Shown here: piece after piece, positions 42,439 to 51,936 of the stretch
Layout: each line of letters starts with the position of its first letter
Position numbering within the stretch: position 1 is the first letter of the stretch
The notes under the pieces: generated by a model
The model's input: only the letters and a program-made list of their open reading frames with translations
What the model was told of the DNA's origin: nothing
Database searches by the model: none
Made by a program: the position numbers and the translations under genes
Origin: JAVDCA01 sp035293985
GTDB taxonomy: Bacteria; Pseudomonadota; Alphaproteobacteria; Rhizobiales; Xanthobacteraceae
Length of the DNA stretch: 62,760 bases
Assembly (NCBI GenBank): GCA_035293985.1
Contig: DATGLS010000023.1
Coordinates: forward strand, 1 to 62,760
Direction: 5' to 3'

Positions 42439-44373
42439 TCAGATCGTCACCTGGGTGCCGACCTCGACCACCCGGCCGGTCGGGATCTGGAAATAGTCGG
42501 TGGCATCGTTGGCGGTGCGCGCGAGCGCGATGAACAGGCGATCCTGCCACGGCGGCATGCCGGAGCGGGCCGCGCGCTTGAGGGCGCGGCGCGACAGGAA
42601 GAACGAGGTCGCCATGATGTCGAAATGCCAGCCGTGCTTGCGCGCGATCGCCAGCGCCTTCGGCACGTTCGGCGTCTCGGTATAGCCGAACTTGACGATC
42701 AGCCGCGAGAACGTCTTGCCGACCTGCTCGAACAGCGCCACGCGCTCCTCGTCGGGGACGCGGGGGGTGTTGGCGGTCTTGATGCAGAGGATGACGTTCT
42801 TCTCGTGCAGCACCTTGTAGTGCTTGAGGCTGTGCATCAGCGCGGTCGGTGCGCTCGAGGGATCGCTGGTGAAGAAGACGGCGGTGCCCGGCACCGTGGC
42901 GGGCGGTTTTTTCTCCAGCATGGCGACGAGGGTGTCGAGCGGCGTCTCCAGCCGCCGCGTCTTCTCGAACAAGAGCCGGCTGCCGCGCCGCCACGTGTAC
43001 ATGATCACCATCATGAAGATGCCGAAGGCGAGCGGCACCCAGCCGCCCTCCACCACCTTCAGCATGTTGGCGGTGAGGAATGTGGCATCGACCACGACGA
43101 ATGGGATCATCAGCAGGGCGGCCGCGAACGGCGTCCAGTGCCACACCTTCCAGACGACGATGAACGCCATCATCGCGGTCACCACCATGGTGCCGGTGAC
43201 CGCGATGCCATACGCGGAGGCGAGCGCGTCGGACGAGCGGAAGAGGCCCACGAGCAGCAGCACGCCGATCAGCAGCACGCCGTTGACGCGCGGCATGTAG
43301 ATCTGACCCTCGTGGCTCGTCGAGGTGTGGCGGATCTCGAGGCGCGGCAGCAGGCCGAGCTGGATCGCCTGGCGGGTGAGCGAATAGGCGCCGCTGATCA
43401 CCGCCTGGCTCGCGATCACGGTCGCGACCGTCGCGAGCAGCGTCATCGGCAGCAGCGCCCAGTCGGGATAGAGCAGAAAGAACGGGTGCTTCATCACCTT
43501 CGGGTCGGCGAGCACGGCGGCGCCCTGGGCGAGATAGTTCATCACCAGCGCCGGCAGCACCAGCCCGAGCCAGGCGATCTGGATCGGCTGCTTGCCAAAA
43601 TGGCCGAGATCGGCGTAGAGCGCCTCGGCGCCGGTGACGGCGAGAAAGACGGCGCCGAGCGTGGCCAGCCCGATGCCACCGTGCTGGAGCAGAAACTCGA
43701 CCCCATAGGCCGGATTGAAGCAGAGGAGAATTCCCGGCGACTTGGCGATGTAGTAGAGCCCGGGAACGGCGATCGCGACGAACCACAAGGCCATCACGGG
43801 ACCGAAGAACGCCGCCACGCTCGCGGTGCCGCGTGCCTGCACGGAAAACAGCACGATCAGGATCAGCGCTGTGAGCGGCACCACCAAGGGACCGAAGGCT
43901 GGATTGTATTCGTTCAGACCTTCGATCGCCGACAGCACCGAGACGGCCGGCGTGATCAGCGCGTCGCCGTAGAAGAGCGCAGCGCCGACGATGCCGAACA
44001 GCGGCACCCAGATCGCGGCCTGCCCCATGGCGCGCTGCGCGAGCGCCATCAGCGTGAGCGTGCCGCCCTCGCCGTTGTTGTCGGCGCGCAGCAGGATCAC
44101 GACATATTTCAGCGTGACGATGATGATCAGCGACCACAGGATCAGCGACAGGATGCCGAACACGACAACCGGGGTCGGGATTCCGTTCTCGCCGACGGCG
44201 GTCCGCACGGCCACCCGGAACGCGTAGATCGGGCTCGTGCCGATATCGCCGTAGACCACCCCGATGCTGCCGATGACGAGCGCCCACAACCCCGGCCCGG
44301 CACGAAACGGGACGACGCTCGGCGGATGGGCGGCAAGGTCGGTGTGCGAAGAAGCCGGAACGCTATTGGCCAT
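42439..44373 (-). CDS. kup: Kup-type potassium transporter
   Basis: A 644-residue KUP/HAK/KT transporter with about 12 membrane helices in the first 430 residues. IGSIGVVYGDIGTSPIYAFR is the diagnostic N-terminus. NNGEGGTLTLMALAQR, VGAALFYGDALITPAVSVLS and AVTGAEALYADLGHFG are conserved. The last 180 residues form the cytosolic domain. It imports potassium with protons. I chose MANSVPASS at 44373; a start at 44403 would add ten residues. Rhizobiales often carry two or more kup genes. The long antisense reading frame over it is not real. Confidence 0.95.
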   Translation of the reverse strand: MANSVPASSHTDLAAHPPSVVPFRAGPGLWALVIGSIGVVYGDIGTSPIYAFRVAVRTAVGENGIPTPVVVFGILSLILWSLIIIVTLKYVVILLRADNNGEGGTLTLMALAQRAMGQAAIWVPLFGIVGAALFYGDALITPAVSVLSAIEGLNEYNPAFGPLVVPLTALILIVLFSVQARGTASVAAFFGPVMALWFVAIAVPGLYYIAKSPGILLCFNPAYGVEFLLQHGGIGLATLGAVFLAVTGAEALYADLGHFGKQPIQIAWLGLVLPALVMNYLAQGAAVLADPKVMKHPFFLLYPDWALLPMTLLATVATVIASQAVISGAYSLTRQAIQLGLLPRLEIRHTSTSHEGQIYMPRVNGVLLIGVLLLVGLFRSSDALASAYGIAVTGTMVVTAMMAFIVVWKVWHWTPFAAALLMIPFVVVDATFLTANMLKVVEGGWVPLAFGIFMMVIMYTWRRGSRLLFEKTRRLETPLDTLVAMLEKKPPATVPGTAVFFTSDPSSAPTALMHSLKHYKVLHEKNVILCIKTANTPRVPDEERVALFEQVGKTFSRLIVKFGYTETPNVPKALAIARKHGWHFDIMATSFFLSRRALKRAARSGMPPWQDRLFIALARTANDATDYFQIPTGRVVEVGTQVTI

Positions 44374-44608
44374 TGTGTCGACCGTTATGCTGCACTGCAG
44401 CATAGCACGAAGTTGCGCTTATATCATCGCCGGCCCAACGCGTCAGGCCGCTTGGTGATCCCGCCCCTGGCTTTCCGCCATGCGAAGCGCGCGTATATGG
44501 GCTCGATTTGCTGGCGGCGCAATGCGGGGGAGCCCTTATCCCAAGCGCGATTGCCGCGGTTCGGCCCCAGCACTTGTTCCCTATAGCGGAACGACGCGCC
44601 CGGTGTGT

Positions 44609-45439
44609 TCAGGGCTGGAAGTCCATCGGGATCGGCGGCTCTTCGCGCATCAGCGTGATCGTGACCCGGCGATTGGCCGCGATATAGGGATCGTCGGGAA
44701 AGAGCGGCTGGGTGTCGGCCTTGCCGGCCACCTCCATGAACTGCGCGGTCGGCACGCCCTCCTCCTCGAGGATGCGACGAACCGAGTTCGCGCGATCGGC
44801 GGAAAGCTCCCACGGCCCGTAACCCGGGCGCGGCGGCGTCTTGGTCGCCGCCGTATGGCCGGTGATGCGCAGCCGATAGGGCGTGCTCTTGAGCGGCGTG
44901 CTGAGCTTCTCGATCAGGCGGCGGGTGCGCTCATAGGGCTCCTTCGAGCCTTCGGGAAACATCGAGCGCCCGTCCTGGTCGACGATCTCGATGTTGAGGC
45001 CGTCCTTGCTCTCCTCGATCACGATGTGCTTCGAGATCTCGGTGAGCTCCGGCATGTCCTGCAGCGCCTGGCGCAGCGAGGCGGCGGCGAGCGCGAAGGC
45101 ACGATCCTCCTTGAGACGGGCGCCGACTGCGCGGTTGCGGTCGTGCTCGTCCGGCGTCGGCGTCGCCGAGGCTTCCTCGGGCGGAATGTGGGCGGCGTTC
45201 TTGAGCCGTGGCCGGGTCGGCAGGCCGGGCACCTCGATGATGCCCGAATAGCGCACGTTCTGCTGCACGCCGAAAGCGTCGCGCATGGAGCCGGCGACGA
45301 TCTGCAGCTTCTGCTGGTCCTGGTTGGAGAAGGCGACCAGCATCACGAAGAAGCTCACCAGCAGGCCCATCAGGTCCGCGAAGGTGACGAACCAGCCGTG
45401 CCCGCCCCCGTGCGCTGCCCCCCGATTTTTCTTGGCCAT
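44609..45439 (-). CDS. motB: Flagellar motor stator protein MotB
   Basis: A 276-residue stator subunit. Its single transmembrane helix holds the proton/sodium-binding Asp: WFVTFADLMGLLVSFFVMLV (about residues 16-35). The plug/linker (about 60-150) is followed by an OmpA-type peptidoglycan-binding domain (about 150-270): RLRITGHTAAT, then LSADRANSVRRILEEEGVP and ANRRVTITL. The spacing fits normal MotB proteins. It follows motA by 21 bp in one operon. The rest of the flagellar genes are not in this window. Confidence 0.93.
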   Translation of the reverse strand: MAKKNRGAAHGGGHGWFVTFADLMGLLVSFFVMLVAFSNQDQQKLQIVAGSMRDAFGVQQNVRYSGIIEVPGLPTRPRLKNAAHIPPEEASATPTPDEHDRNRAVGARLKEDRAFALAAASLRQALQDMPELTEISKHIVIEESKDGLNIEIVDQDGRSMFPEGSKEPYERTRRLIEKLSTPLKSTPYRLRITGHTAATKTPPRPGYGPWELSADRANSVRRILEEEGVPTAQFMEVAGKADTQPLFPDDPYIAANRRVTITLMREEPPIPMDFQP

Positions 45440-45460
45440 GTGGTCGGCGATGCCCGGCGA

Positions 45461-46240
45461 TCAGGCCGGCACCGGCTCTCCTTCGTCGGCGTCCTGGCGG
45501 TGCTTCTCCGGCAGGTAGGCGAGCAGCATCTCGCGCACGAGGGTCGGGCTCTTGGAATCGCGGATCATCAGGATGCCGTCGATCATGAGCGTGCGGTTGA
45601 TCTCCTCGTCGACCAGCTTGAGGTGCAGCTTGTCGGCGATCGGCAGCGTGATCAGGTTGGCGACCACCGCGCCGTAGAGGGTGGCGAGCAACGCGGTCGC
45701 CATGAAAGGGCCGAGCTTCGACGGATCGGTCATGTTGGCGAACATCTGCACCATGCCGATCAGCGTGCCGACCATGCCGAAAGCCGGAGCGCAGTCGCCG
45801 ATCGCGCGGTAGATCTTCTGCCCCTCGTCGAGATGGGTGAGAAAAATGTCGCGGTCGCGCTCCAGGTTGTCGCGGATGAAGTCCACGTCGTAGCCGTCCG
45901 CGACGTAGCGGATGCCCTTGGCGAGGAAAGGATCGTCGATGTCCACCTTCTCGAGCCCGATCGGTCCCTGCTTGCGGGCGAGCTCGGCGAGGCCGGCGAT
46001 CTCGTCGACCAGCTCGCGCTGCGAGGTGCGGCGCAGCGTGAAGGCGAACTTGGCGCCGAGCGGCAGGCCGTGGAAGATCGCGCTCAGCGGAAAGCGGATG
46101 AGGGTCGCGGCGAACGAGCCGCCGAAAATGATGATCATCGCATGGTCGCTGACGAACATGCGCAGGTCGCCACCCATCAAAATCAGGCTGACGACCACGA
46201 TGACTCCGGCGATCAGACCGAGGCCCGTGGCGATATCCAT
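45461..46240 (-). CDS. motA: Flagellar motor stator protein MotA
   Basis: A 259-residue MotA/PomA-type protein with four membrane helices. Residues 1-45 or so give the first two (IATGLGLIAGVIVVVSLILM and MIIIFGGSFAATLIRFPL), followed by a cytosolic loop (about 70-150). FGMVGTLIGMVQMFANM and LATLYGAVVANLITLPIADK give the last two. The short length (about 255, not 295) and sequence resemble the PomA type, which may be proton- or sodium-driven. Torque requires the charged loop residues, present as RDNLERDRD. The operon is motA-motB, transcribed away from mmsA. Confidence 0.93.
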   Translation of the reverse strand: MDIATGLGLIAGVIVVVSLILMGGDLRMFVSDHAMIIIFGGSFAATLIRFPLSAIFHGLPLGAKFAFTLRRTSQRELVDEIAGLAELARKQGPIGLEKVDIDDPFLAKGIRYVADGYDVDFIRDNLERDRDIFLTHLDEGQKIYRAIGDCAPAFGMVGTLIGMVQMFANMTDPSKLGPFMATALLATLYGAVVANLITLPIADKLHLKLVDEEINRTLMIDGILMIRDSKSPTLVREMLLAYLPEKHRQDADEGEPVPA

Positions 46241-46607
46241 GAACGAACTCCGAACTCAACGCCGCACGGCGCGCGCCAATCGCGACACGCCCGGGGCCAA
46301 ACCCTAGCGCCGCCGCACTTAAAGAGCCGTAAAGGTTCATAAAGGTTGACGGTGCGGCAACGTCGCACCCAGCCCATCCCGTTTCGGGGATGGGCTCCCG
46401 ATTCATAGGTTGGTGCATGTCCTTGTCGGCGAACCCGGATCCGCGCCGACGCGACATGCGCCCGCGGAGGTGTCCGGCCGCTTCCCGTCGCTCCCGGGGT
46501 GGGCTATCTGATGCGCATATTTGATCATGGTCCGATCCCGGCGCTCGGATCGGGACGAACGAACGGCCGCCGCCAAGGGCGCCGGAGAAACAGTCTAGGA
46601 GGCAGGA
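46241..46607. other. Intergenic region between motA and mmsA
   Basis: A 367 bp divergent promoter region. It contains two direct AAAGGTT repeats (46331 and 46341, 10 bp apart) and a perfect 10-bp stem at 46371-46380 / 46387-46396. No gene is credible here. Confidence 0.5.
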
Positions 46608-48104
<1,497 letters not shown>

Positions 48105-48109
48105 TACCG

Positions 48110-48215
48110 TAGGGTGGGCAACATCGCCTGACGTGCCTTATCGGCGTGGGCCGGCGCTTTCGCGATTTTGCCCACGCGGGGGATCGGTGCGCACGCCGTG
48201 CCCACCCTGCGCCCT
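48110..48215. repeat. Intergenic repeat, family B
   Basis: The outer 'gtagggtgggca' (about 48111) pairs with 'tgcccaccctgc' (about 48200) as an inverted repeat. The internal 27-base segment 48152-48178 is the reverse complement of 40404-40430 with one mismatch. It follows mmsA and precedes a convergent gene, so it can serve as a terminator. Confidence 0.7.
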
Positions 48216-48229
48216 GGACCGTGGTGCCC

Positions 48230-48556
48230 CTACCCCTCCACCTTGCACCTTGGGTCGCGGCCGAAAGCGCTGACCGCGATCGTGACGATGCGGTCCTTGC
48301 GGATCGCGAACTGGCAGAACGGGACGCGCTCGCCGTAGCGCTCGTAGGCGAGCGTCGCAGGGCCGACGCGCTCGCGCAGCACGGTGCCGTCGCTCCTCGA
48401 CATGTCGATGCGCGTCGTGCCGAGGACGAGCGGCGGCACGATGAAGCCGGGCATGACCTTGATCTGGACGTAGCCGGTGTCCGGGGTGCAATGGGTGAGC
48501 GCGAGCGCCATCACGCCGACACCGATGCCGGCCGCGCCCGCGAGCAGCGGACGCAT
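48230..48556 (-). CDS. Small exported or lipid-anchored protein
   Basis: A 108-residue protein. The N-terminus (MRPLLAGAAGIGVGVMALAL, then THCTPD) is a signal sequence, and the Cys after ALTH could be a lipobox, though its sequence is not classical. The remaining 80 residues (QIKVMPGFIVPPLVLGTTRI, then FCQFAIRKDRIVTIAVSAFG) suggest a beta-rich periplasmic domain. The family is not recognised. It begins 2 bp after the stop of the upstream gene on the same strand, so the two are co-transcribed. Confidence 0.6.
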   Translation of the reverse strand: MRPLLAGAAGIGVGVMALALTHCTPDTGYVQIKVMPGFIVPPLVLGTTRIDMSRSDGTVLRERVGPATLAYERYGERVPFCQFAIRKDRIVTIAVSAFGRDPRCKVEG

Positions 48557-48558
48557 CC

Positions 48559-49230
48559 TCAGGTCCCCGGCTTCGGCGGCGAGACCGTGTTGATGAAATT
48601 GTTGAGCAGGTCGGACGCGTCGTGGATCTGCTTCGCCAGATCGCGCACCACGCGCAGCGCCTCCCGGCCCTGGCGCAGCTCCATCAGCTCGCCGACATAG
48701 TCGTCGCTGGTCTGCAGCATCCGCAGTTCCTGGGCGAAGCGCGTCCGCGCGTCGTCGAGCTCCTTGGTGGCCGCCTCGGTGTCCTGGGCGAGCTTCTGCC
48801 ACTGGCCGAGCAGAAAGGCGCGCTGCTCCGCCGTGTAGCGCGTGTCGGACGCGAGCGCCTTCTGCTTGGCGCGCGCATGCTCGAGCGCCTTGGCGCCGAG
48901 CTGGGCGACCGCGCCGTTGTCCGCGACCGCGCCGAGCAGCGAGCTCACCAGCGCGCGCAGGTCGGCGATCTCCTTGCGCGCGGCGTTCGGATCGGTCTCG
49001 CTGTCGATCAGCTTGGTGCTCTGCTCGATGCGCGCGTTGAGATCCGTGAAGGTCTTCTTGAGCTCGTCGAGCTGGCGGGAGAAATCCTCGACCGGCGACA
49101 CGGCGTCGGAAGGGCTCCCGGCGTTCGAGTCCGCGGGACCCGACGAGCTCGGCGACTGCGCGAGCCCGGCACGCGGCGTCAGCGCCAGAACAGCCACGAG
49201 AGCCAACAGCACCGGCAAACGCTTCCACAT
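48559..49230 (-). CDS. Exported coiled-coil protein, function unknown
   Basis: A 223-residue protein with a signal peptide (MWKRLPVLLALVAVLALTPR, ending GLAQS at about residue 26). A serine/proline linker leads to a long helical, probably coiled-coil region: FSRQLDELKKTFTDLNARIE, NAARKEIADLRALVSSLLGA, then TRFAQELRMLQTSDDYVGEL. The composition suggests a periplasmic helical bundle. The family is not recognised. It lies upstream of the small exported protein by 2 bp in one operon and is divergent from the glutathione S-transferase. Confidence 0.7.
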   Translation of the reverse strand: MWKRLPVLLALVAVLALTPRAGLAQSPSSSGPADSNAGSPSDAVSPVEDFSRQLDELKKTFTDLNARIEQSTKLIDSETDPNAARKEIADLRALVSSLLGAVADNGAVAQLGAKALEHARAKQKALASDTRYTAEQRAFLLGQWQKLAQDTEAATKELDDARTRFAQELRMLQTSDDYVGELMELRQGREALRVVRDLAKQIHDASDLLNNFINTVSPPKPGT

Positions 49231-49345
49231 CGGACGCCTCCCTGATGCGCTACGGTATTTTGGTGATAATTTAGGCCGAACCGGGGCTGGCGTGGAGTCT
49301 CCGGGTACGCCCTCGTTTCAGTGCACCGAAAACCCAAGGTCCGAA

Positions 49346-49990
49346 ATGTCCGAATATCAGCTTTATTGCTTCGCCCAATCCGGCAATGCCTATCGGGTCG
49401 CCCTGATGCTCAACCTCATCGGCGCCGACTGGCAGCCGGTGTTCGTCGATTTCTTCAAGGGCGGCGTCCAGCGCACGCCGCAATACCGGAGCGAAGTCAA
49501 CGAGATGGGCGAGGTGCCCGTGCTGGTGCACGGCACCAAGAAGCTCAGCCAGTCGGGCGTGTGCCTGACCTACCTCGCCGAGCGCACCGGCAAGTTCGCG
49601 CCGCAGGGCGAGGACGAGCGGCTCGAGGCGCTGCGCTGGATCATCTTCGACAATCAGAAGGTCAACGGCTTCCTCGGCCCGTACCGGTTCCTCGAGACCC
49701 TCGCCAAGCCGCCGGGCGATCCCGCCGTGCTCGCCTTTCTCAAGGGCCGCATCGACGGCAATCTCGCGATCGTCGAGAAGCGTCTCGCGGCGCGCCCCTT
49801 CGTCATCGGCGAGCGGCCGACGATCGCGGACGTCTCGCTGGTCGCCTATCTCTATTATCCAGCTGAGGAGTTCGGCTTCGACATTCCGGCGACGTACCCA
49901 TCGATCGGCAAGTGGCTCGACCGCATGAAGGCGCTGCCGGGCTGGGAGCATCCTTACAAGCTGATGCCGGGGTATCCGCTCAATCCGTGA
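49346..49990 (+). CDS. Glutathione S-transferase family protein
   Basis: A 214-residue GST. The thioredoxin-like N-domain (about 1-80) reads YQLYCFAQSGNAYRVALMLN; the SGNA segment is the probable active-site turn, with Ser, and EVPVLVHGTKKLSQSGVCLT is the glutathione-binding part. The helical C-domain (about 90-210) includes RPFVIGERPTIADVSLVAYL, the conserved N-capping box. It can conjugate or reduce electrophiles with glutathione; the substrate is unknown. The frame is open long before the ATG at 49346, but homology begins there. It is convergent with the FkbM pair. Confidence 0.88.
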   Translation: MSEYQLYCFAQSGNAYRVALMLNLIGADWQPVFVDFFKGGVQRTPQYRSEVNEMGEVPVLVHGTKKLSQSGVCLTYLAERTGKFAPQGEDERLEALRWIIFDNQKVNGFLGPYRFLETLAKPPGDPAVLAFLKGRIDGNLAIVEKRLAARPFVIGERPTIADVSLVAYLYYPAEEFGFDIPATYPSIGKWLDRMKALPGWEHPYKLMPGYPLNP

Positions 49991-50015
49991 TATTGCGTCG
50001 TGCCGCCGGTCGCGA

Positions 50016-50882
50016 TCATGCTTTCCGCGGCTCGAAGCTGCGCAGAAATGCGGATGCGTCGCTCGGCTGGACGATCTCGCGCATATCCGGCGGCGCGTCC
50101 GCCATCTCGCGCGGCAGGCACAACATGTTGAACGACATGATGCGGCCGAAGAGGTTGTTGGGGTTGCGCCGGAAATTGTCCGGATTGAAGAGCGGCGGCG
50201 TGTGCCACCACAGCCGATAGCCGGCCGAGAGCAGGTGGGCGGCGAGCGCCTCCGCGGTCGCCACCCGATCGTTCTCGACGTAGAGGATGGGCCGGCAGCG
50301 CGCGAGCGTCGCCGCCGCGCCCAGCAACACGTCGAGCTCCATTCCCTCGACGTCGATCTTGACGAAGCGCAGGCTCTTGAGCCCGAGATGGTCGAGCGTG
50401 ACGAGGCTGATCTCCTCGTGATGGAAGGGATACTCGACGTTGAGCGCGACGCCGCCGAAATTGTTGCGCGCCCGATAGTCGACCGGCGGCGCCTTGATGC
50501 GTCCGACGGCGCGCCCGACGGCAAGCGGGAGGGTGCGGACGTTGAGCAGCTCATTGAGCACGACGTTGCCGGACAGGATTTGAAACAGGATGCGCTGCGG
50601 CTCGAACGCGTGCACGACGCCGGTCGGACCCACGAGCTGCGCCATCGGGATCGTGTGCGAGCCGAAATTCGCCCCGATGTCGACCGCGACGTCGCCCGGA
50701 CGCAGCCAGCGGCGAAACTGCTCGACCTCGCCTTCGGAATACTCGCCGTACTCGGCGAACGAGCGGGCGATATATATGTCCTGCCGCAGGTACATCATCG
50801 GGCCATAGCGGCAGCGGCTGATCGCCAGCAGGGAATGGGCTGCTGCCGCACGTGCCGCGTCGACGTCGGAGGGATCGAGCAT
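50016..50882 (-). CDS. FkbM-family methyltransferase, second copy
   Basis: A 288-residue SAM methyltransferase of the FkbM type. Motif I is VAVDIGANFGSHTIPMAQL (about 77-95), and the family signature is FVKIDVEGMELDVLLGA (about 180). The C-terminal PILYVENDRVATAEALAAHL and PPLFNPDNFRRNPNNLFG are also shared with its neighbour. FkbM enzymes O-methylate sugars, polyketides or other small molecules. It is a tandem duplicate of the gene that ends 35 bp upstream. A GAGG box precedes the ATG at 50882. A role in glycan modification with the adjacent TPR/glycosyltransferase/sulfotransferase protein is inferred. Confidence 0.85.
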   Translation of the reverse strand: MLDPSDVDAARAAAAHSLLAISRCRYGPMMYLRQDIYIARSFAEYGEYSEGEVEQFRRWLRPGDVAVDIGANFGSHTIPMAQLVGPTGVVHAFEPQRILFQILSGNVVLNELLNVRTLPLAVGRAVGRIKAPPVDYRARNNFGGVALNVEYPFHHEEISLVTLDHLGLKSLRFVKIDVEGMELDVLLGAAATLARCRPILYVENDRVATAEALAAHLLSAGYRLWWHTPPLFNPDNFRRNPNNLFGRIMSFNMLCLPREMADAPPDMREIVQPSDASAFLRSFEPRKA

Positions 50883-50917
50883 GAGTCGGCCTCGCGCGGG
50901 CTCCGAACCGGGAGGGC

Positions 50918-51772
50918 TCAGGCCTCGCCTTTGATCACCCGGCGCAGCCAGTCGGCGGCCTCTTTGGGATTCGTGATCTCCTCGAAGCCCTCGAGCTGGA
51001 CCTGGGTCTCGTGCGGTACGCACAGCATGTTGAAGGACCTGATGACGCCGAACACGTTGTCGGCATTGCGGCGGAAGTTGTCGGGATTGAACAGCGGCGG
51101 CACATGCCACCACATGCGATAGCCGTCGGCGATGAGCTGGGCCATCAGGGCCTCGGATTTGTCGGGCCGGTCGTTCTCGACGTAGAGAATGGGGCGATCG
51201 CGCGCGAGCACCTCCTTGGCGCCTAGCAGCACGTCGAGCTCCATGCCCTCGACGTCGATCTTGATGAACCGCGCCTTCGGCAGCCCAACCTGGTCGAGCG
51301 TGACGACCGGGACGGCATCGCCTTGCGCGCCGCCGAGCGAGACGCCGCCGAAATTATTGGAAGCGCTGTAGTCGAGCGGAATGATGTGCGTCACCCCCGG
51401 GGCGCGCCCGAGGGCGAACGGAAAGGCCTTGATGTTGACGAGCTCGTTGAGCGCGATGTTGCCGCACAGGATGTTGAACAGGACGCGTTGCGGCTCGACC
51501 GCAAAGACGAAGCCGGTCGGGCCGACCAGGCGTGCCATCGGGATCGTGTGCGCGCCCAGATTGGCGCCGATATCGAGGGCGATGTCGCCCGGCCGCAGGA
51601 TGGATCGGAAGATCTCGACCTCGCCCTCCGAGAATTCGCCGTACTCATGCAGCGATCGGCCCACGTACCAGTCGCGCCGCAGATACATCATCGGCCCATG
51701 GCGGCATTGGCTGACCGCCAGCATCGACTCGGTCTCCGGCCGGATGGCGTTGATGTCCGCTGCCTGCAGCAT
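50918..51772 (-). CDS. FkbM-family methyltransferase, first copy
   Basis: A 284-residue FkbM enzyme. It shares the N-terminal CRHGPMMYLRRDWYVGRS (CRYGPMMYLRQDIYIARS in the other copy), motif I IALDIGANLGAHTIPMARL, RFIKIDVEGMELDVLLGAKE and the C-terminal FNPDNFRRNADNVFG with the gene 36 bp downstream. The two are clearly paralogues in tandem, with more divergence in the central substrate-facing region. The start at 51772 (MLQAADINAIRPE) is preceded by no strong box. It is on the same strand as the large TPR protein, with a 165 bp gap carrying a family A repeat. Confidence 0.85.
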   Translation of the reverse strand: MLQAADINAIRPETESMLAVSQCRHGPMMYLRRDWYVGRSLHEYGEFSEGEVEIFRSILRPGDIALDIGANLGAHTIPMARLVGPTGFVFAVEPQRVLFNILCGNIALNELVNIKAFPFALGRAPGVTHIIPLDYSASNNFGGVSLGGAQGDAVPVVTLDQVGLPKARFIKIDVEGMELDVLLGAKEVLARDRPILYVENDRPDKSEALMAQLIADGYRMWWHVPPLFNPDNFRRNADNVFGVIRSFNMLCVPHETQVQLEGFEEITNPKEAADWLRRVIKGEA

Positions 51773-51842
51773 GGGCGTCTCCCGATACCCGTTGCGACTC
51801 AACGCACGCGGGCGACAGGCTAATCGATAGCGGCCGAGGGAG

Positions 51843-51933
51843 GTAGCCCGGATGGAGGCGCAAAGCGGCGTAATCCGGAGAATGGTCCTTGCAGAAGGCT
51901 TCCCCCCATCACGCTTCGCTCCATACGGGCCAC
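51843..51933. repeat. Palindromic intergenic repeat, family A
   Basis: The left arm 'gtagcccggatggaggcgc' (51843-51861) is identical to that at 34703-34721. The right part 'cgcttcgctccatacgggcc' ends about 51933. It separates the TPR fusion gene from the FkbM genes. Confidence 0.7.
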
Positions 51934-51936
51934 GAA

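Noticed and set aside
42058..44586. 842-codon open frame on the plus strand
   Set aside because: Antisense to kup, without any family signature.
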